DNA of 5,670 nt. It comes from an uncultured Ruaniaceae bacterium. GTDB lineage: Bacteria > Actinomycetota > Actinomycetes > Actinomycetales > Beutenbergiaceae. Positions 4,913 through 5,670 of the stretch are shown piece by piece. Each line of letters opens with the position of its first letter. Position 1 is the first letter of the stretch. The translations under genes were made by a program, and so were the position numbers. The stretch spans positions 1-5,670 of the forward strand of contig CALKWS010000326.1 of the NCBI GenBank assembly GCA_938004115.1, given 5' to 3'. The notes under the pieces were generated by a model. The model was not told the DNA's origin, searched no databases, and saw only the letters and a program-made list of their open reading frames with translations.

Positions 4913-5670
4913 CTAGGGACGGCGCGGCTCGTCGAACAGTTGCTTCTCGCGCCACCTGCCGAACCGGAAATAGCCGTAGGCGACGAGGCTGCTGATGATG
5001 AAACTCGCGCCGATACCTATCCCGATTCCGGTCTCGTCGAACCAGTGGGAGAACAGGGCGGTGAGCGGGTAGCGCAGCACCCAGAACGAGATGATGTTCA
5101 GCGCCAGCACCTGGTACATCGCCCCGGCGGCCCGGACCACCCCGTTCAGCACGAAGTTGATGCCCAGGAACGGATAGCAGAAGGCCACCGTGCGCAGGTA
5201 GCGCACGCCGAAGTCCACCGCCTCGGCCTCGTCGATGAACATCCGCACCGCTGGCTCGGCGAGGATGACCAGCACCAGGGCGATGGCAAACATGATCGCC
5301 AGGTTGTAGAGCACGGTCGCCCTGGAGATCCGGTTCACCCGCTCCCAATTACCGCTACCGATGTTCTGCCCGGCCATGCTCGAGGCGGCGATGCCCAGCG
5401 CCTGGGCGGGCAACATGATCAGCGAGTCCAGCCGCTGCGCGGCACCGAACCCGCCGACCACCGCACCGCCGAACCCGGCGACGACGCTCATGATCGCCGC
5501 CGCACCACCGGAGATCACCGCCATCTGCAGGCCAGCGGGGATCCCCAGATTGAGGATGGTGCGGGTCTCGGTCCAGGTGGGCATCGAGGGCCTGCGGAAC
5601 GGCGCCAACCTCCTTGTCCACGATCCACGGCCGGTCCATGATCCGGCCGAGGCCGAGGATCGCCACCTGC
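4913..5670 (-). pseudogene. MATE-family efflux transporter, C-terminal half, frameshifted
   Basis: From about 5590 down to the TAG at 4915-4913 the protein is the C-terminal half of a MATE (multidrug and toxin extrusion) transporter, a cation-coupled inner-membrane exporter. It reads ILNLGIPAGLQMAVISGG, then AAQRLDSLIMLPAQALGIA, SMAGQNIGSGNWERVNR and four further hydrophobic segments, ending in a basic tail. In this frame no convincing start exists: a TTG at 5608 falls inside the gene, and upstream codons translate to low-complexity RWRSSASAGSW-type sequence. In the neighbouring frame 5670 to about 5600 reads QVAILGLGRIMDRPWIVDKE, which looks like the end of a membrane helix plus the inter-lobe loop, with nearly all third positions G or C. 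Removing one base near the GGG at 5588-5590 joins the two parts. The first half of the gene is outside the window. Either the gene is broken or the sequence carries one extra base. Family call is firm; pseudogene status is less certain. Confidence 0.8.

Noticed and set aside
4769..5641. Plus-strand open frame of 290 codons opposite the MATE gene
   Set aside because: Composition is antisense-like (many His, Gln, Asp and Gly), with no domain. The minus strand encodes obvious MATE motifs over the same interval.
1..5670. Search for tRNA, rRNA, CRISPR arrays, insertion sequences and attachment sites
   Set aside because: No cloverleaf-like sequence, repeat-spacer pattern, transposase or long direct or terminal inverted repeats were seen by eye on either strand.

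Overview
The window is high-GC DNA with strongly GC-biased third codon positions. It carries a CarD-type RNA polymerase-binding protein, a DUF156 (CsoR-family) repressor and a small Cys-rich protein of a kind I recognise from actinobacteria. Together these point to a high-GC Gram-positive bacterium (Actinomycetota). I cannot name the genus from sequence alone.

Layout. At the left edge, on the minus strand, is the first 32 codons of a probable family 2 glycosyltransferase (1-98). Upstream of it, also minus, is a CarD-family transcription regulator (273-794, TTG start) followed by a perfect 13-bp inverted repeat. A 403-nt gene-free stretch (795-1197) probably holds the carD promoter and leader. 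Next is a three-gene minus-strand cluster read from 3662 down to 1198: a 61-aa Cys-rich protein, a 477-aa metallo-beta-lactamase/rhodanese fusion resembling the persulfide dioxygenase-sulfurtransferase CstB, and a TauE/SafE-type sulfite/anion exporter. Divergent from it is a 98-aa CsoR/CstR-family regulator (3761-4057, plus). The 98-bp divergent intergenic region carries two near-palindromic ATACCC/GGGTAY operators. To the right are an SRPBCC-fold protein (4295-4756, plus) and the C-terminal half of a MATE efflux transporter (4913 to the right edge, minus). The MATE reading frame is broken by an apparent +1 frameshift near 5590.

How the genes work together. The centre of the window reads as a self-regulated reactive-sulfur module. 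The regulator keeps the two Cys of the CsoR fold (C46, C75) but has Ser where copper-sensing CsoR has its His ligand. It therefore looks like a persulfide sensor of the CstR type. It would repress the divergent cluster, and probably itself, through the paired operators. When persulfides accumulate, the CstB-like enzyme would oxidise them to sulfite/thiosulfate and TauE would export the product. The small Cys-rich protein heads the operon and has no known role; it is the least explained part of the module. The carD, glycosyltransferase, SRPBCC and MATE genes show no functional link to this system.
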